Source: Bacillota bacterium
Lineage (GTDB): Bacteria; Bacillota_A; Clostridia; Tissierellales; Peptoniphilaceae
DNA length: 15,427 nucleotides
NCBI GenBank assembly: GCA_023418535.1
Contig: JAEZZN010000134.1
Coordinates: forward strand, 1 to 15,427
Reading direction: 5' to 3'
The notes beneath the pieces were generated by a model. That model saw only the letters and a program-made list of their open reading frames with translations, was not told where the DNA came from and did not search any database. The position numbers and the translations under genes were made by a program. Below are positions 14,704 to 15,427 of this stretch, one piece after another (positions within the stretch are counted from its first letter, which is position 1; each line of letters begins with the position of its first letter).

Positions 14704-15427
14704 ATGTCAGAAAGAACAATTGCGGCTATTTCAACAGCTGTTGGAGAAGCAGGTATAGGCATAGTGCGTATGTCTGGTGACGATTCGCTAAATATTGCAA
14801 AAAAAGTTTTCAGAGATTATAAAAAAGAAGAAGTACAAGAATTTGAAAATAGAAAACTTAAATATGGATATATCTTTGATAATGACGAAATGATTGATGA
14901 AGTTCTTTTAGCATATATGAAAGGACCCAAAACATATACAAAAGAAGATATAGTAGAAATATATTGTCACGGTGGATTTATTGCTGTTAAGAAGGTCTTA
15001 AATCTTCTTCTTAAAAATGGAGCATTTATAGCTGAAAGAGGAGAATTTACAAAGAGAGCATTCTTAAATGGGAGACTTGATTTATCGCAAGCAGAAGCTG
15101 TTATTGATTTAATAGATGCAAAGACAGATAAGGCGTATGAAGCTTCCCTACTTCAATTAAAAGGATCAGTAGCTTCAAAAGTTAAAGATATTAAAACTAA
15201 AATGCTAGATCTTATGGCAAGGGTTGAATTTTCAATTAATTTTATGGAAGACTATGAAGATGATTTACCTTTAGTACCTCTATATGAAAAATCAGATGTT
15301 ATTCTTTCTGATTTAAATGAATTAATTAATTCTTCAAATAAAGGGCGTATATTAAAAGAAGGCATCAAAACAGCTATTATAGGTAAGCCAAATGTAGGAA
15401 AATCTTCTCTGCTCAATGCTTTACTTA
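14704..15427 (+). CDS. mnmE: tRNA modification GTPase MnmE (5' part, runs off the window)
   Basis: With MnmG, this GTPase installs the carboxymethylaminomethyl group on wobble uridine 34 of certain tRNAs. Only the first 241 codons are present. MSERTIAAISTAVGEAGIGIVRMSG is the classic N-terminus of the tetrahydrofolate-binding domain, and EIYCHGG (85-91), RGEFTKRAFLNGRLDLSQAEAVIDLI (112-137) confirm it. The G1 loop GKPNVGKS (227-234) begins the GTPase domain at the window edge. The ATG has AAAGGAG at good spacing. No convincing promoter is visible in the short gap after the jag terminator. The gene is truncated only by the window. Confidence 0.96.
   Translation, partial: MSERTIAAISTAVGEAGIGIVRMSGDDSLNIAKKVFRDYKKEEVQEFENRKLKYGYIFDNDEMIDEVLLAYMKGPKTYTKEDIVEIYCHGGFIAVKKVLNLLLKNGAFIAERGEFTKRAFLNGRLDLSQAEAVIDLIDAKTDKAYEASLLQLKGSVASKVKDIKTKMLDLMARVEFSINFMEDYEDDLPLVPLYEKSDVILSDLNELINSSNKGRILKEGIKTAIIGKPNVGKSSLLNALL

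Noticed and set aside
1..15427. CRISPR array, tRNA/rRNA genes, prophage or a new multi-gene defence system
   Set aside because: No regularly spaced repeats, no cloverleaf or rRNA sequence, and every sizeable frame belongs to a known origin-region family or to brnQ and the sigma module.

Overview
This is a chromosomal replication-origin neighbourhood of a very AT-rich, Gram-positive (Firmicutes/Bacillota) bacterium. Gene order is the classical one. On one side are rpmH-rnpA-yidD-yidC-jag-mnmE, reading right. On the other are dnaA-dnaN-yaaA-recF-gyrB-gyrA, reading left. Both arms are therefore transcribed away from the origin. No remB/yaaB gene lies between recF and gyrB. An rsbV-rsbW-sigB-like trio follows gyrA directly, an arrangement I recall from Clostridioides difficile. 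Together with codon use and lengths, this points to an anaerobic clostridial or Tissierellia-type organism, possibly Peptoniphilaceae-like. That placement is an inference from gene order, not from a search.

Left edge (1-180): no gene, but three hairpins. The one nearest brnQ is a good rho-independent terminator. The leftmost looks like an insertion-sequence end, but this is unproven. Positions 181-1494 (minus) hold brnQ, a branched-chain amino acid carrier, followed by a 289-base AT-rich gap. Positions 1831-3332 (minus) hold a SigB/SigF-family sigma factor, a small anti-sigma protein of the RsbW fold and an RsbV-like STAS antagonist, ending at a terminator at 1784-1816. They are packed against gyrA with no room for an obvious promoter. 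Stress-type sigma regulation is thus physically appended to the replication/topology operon. The RsbW-like protein lacks all three recognisable nucleotide-binding boxes, although its partner keeps the phosphorylatable serine. This is the most unusual thing in the window.

Positions 3341-11721 (minus) hold gyrA, gyrB, recF, yaaA, dnaN and dnaA with tiny gaps or overlaps. The exception is the 162-base dnaA-dnaN gap, which carries two strong DnaA boxes, two degenerate boxes, a G/C cluster, six consecutive DnaA-trio repeats and an A/T-only tract. This is a textbook basal unwinding element. The 448 bases between dnaA and rpmH carry six more DnaA boxes in an extremely AT-rich stretch, so oriC is bipartite as in Bacillus subtilis.

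Positions 12079-14626 (plus) start with a perfect-consensus promoter (TTGACA, 17 bp, TATAAT), then rpmH, rnpA, yidD, yidC and jag. These genes serve ribosome and tRNA biogenesis, membrane protein insertion and RNA binding. The block ends at a terminator at 14632-14662. The first 241 codons of mnmE run off the right edge.

I found no CRISPR array, tRNA, rRNA, prophage or clearly new multi-gene system. The novelty candidates are local: the apparently kinase-dead anti-sigma protein, the long acidic insert in Jag, and the clean DnaA-trio element.
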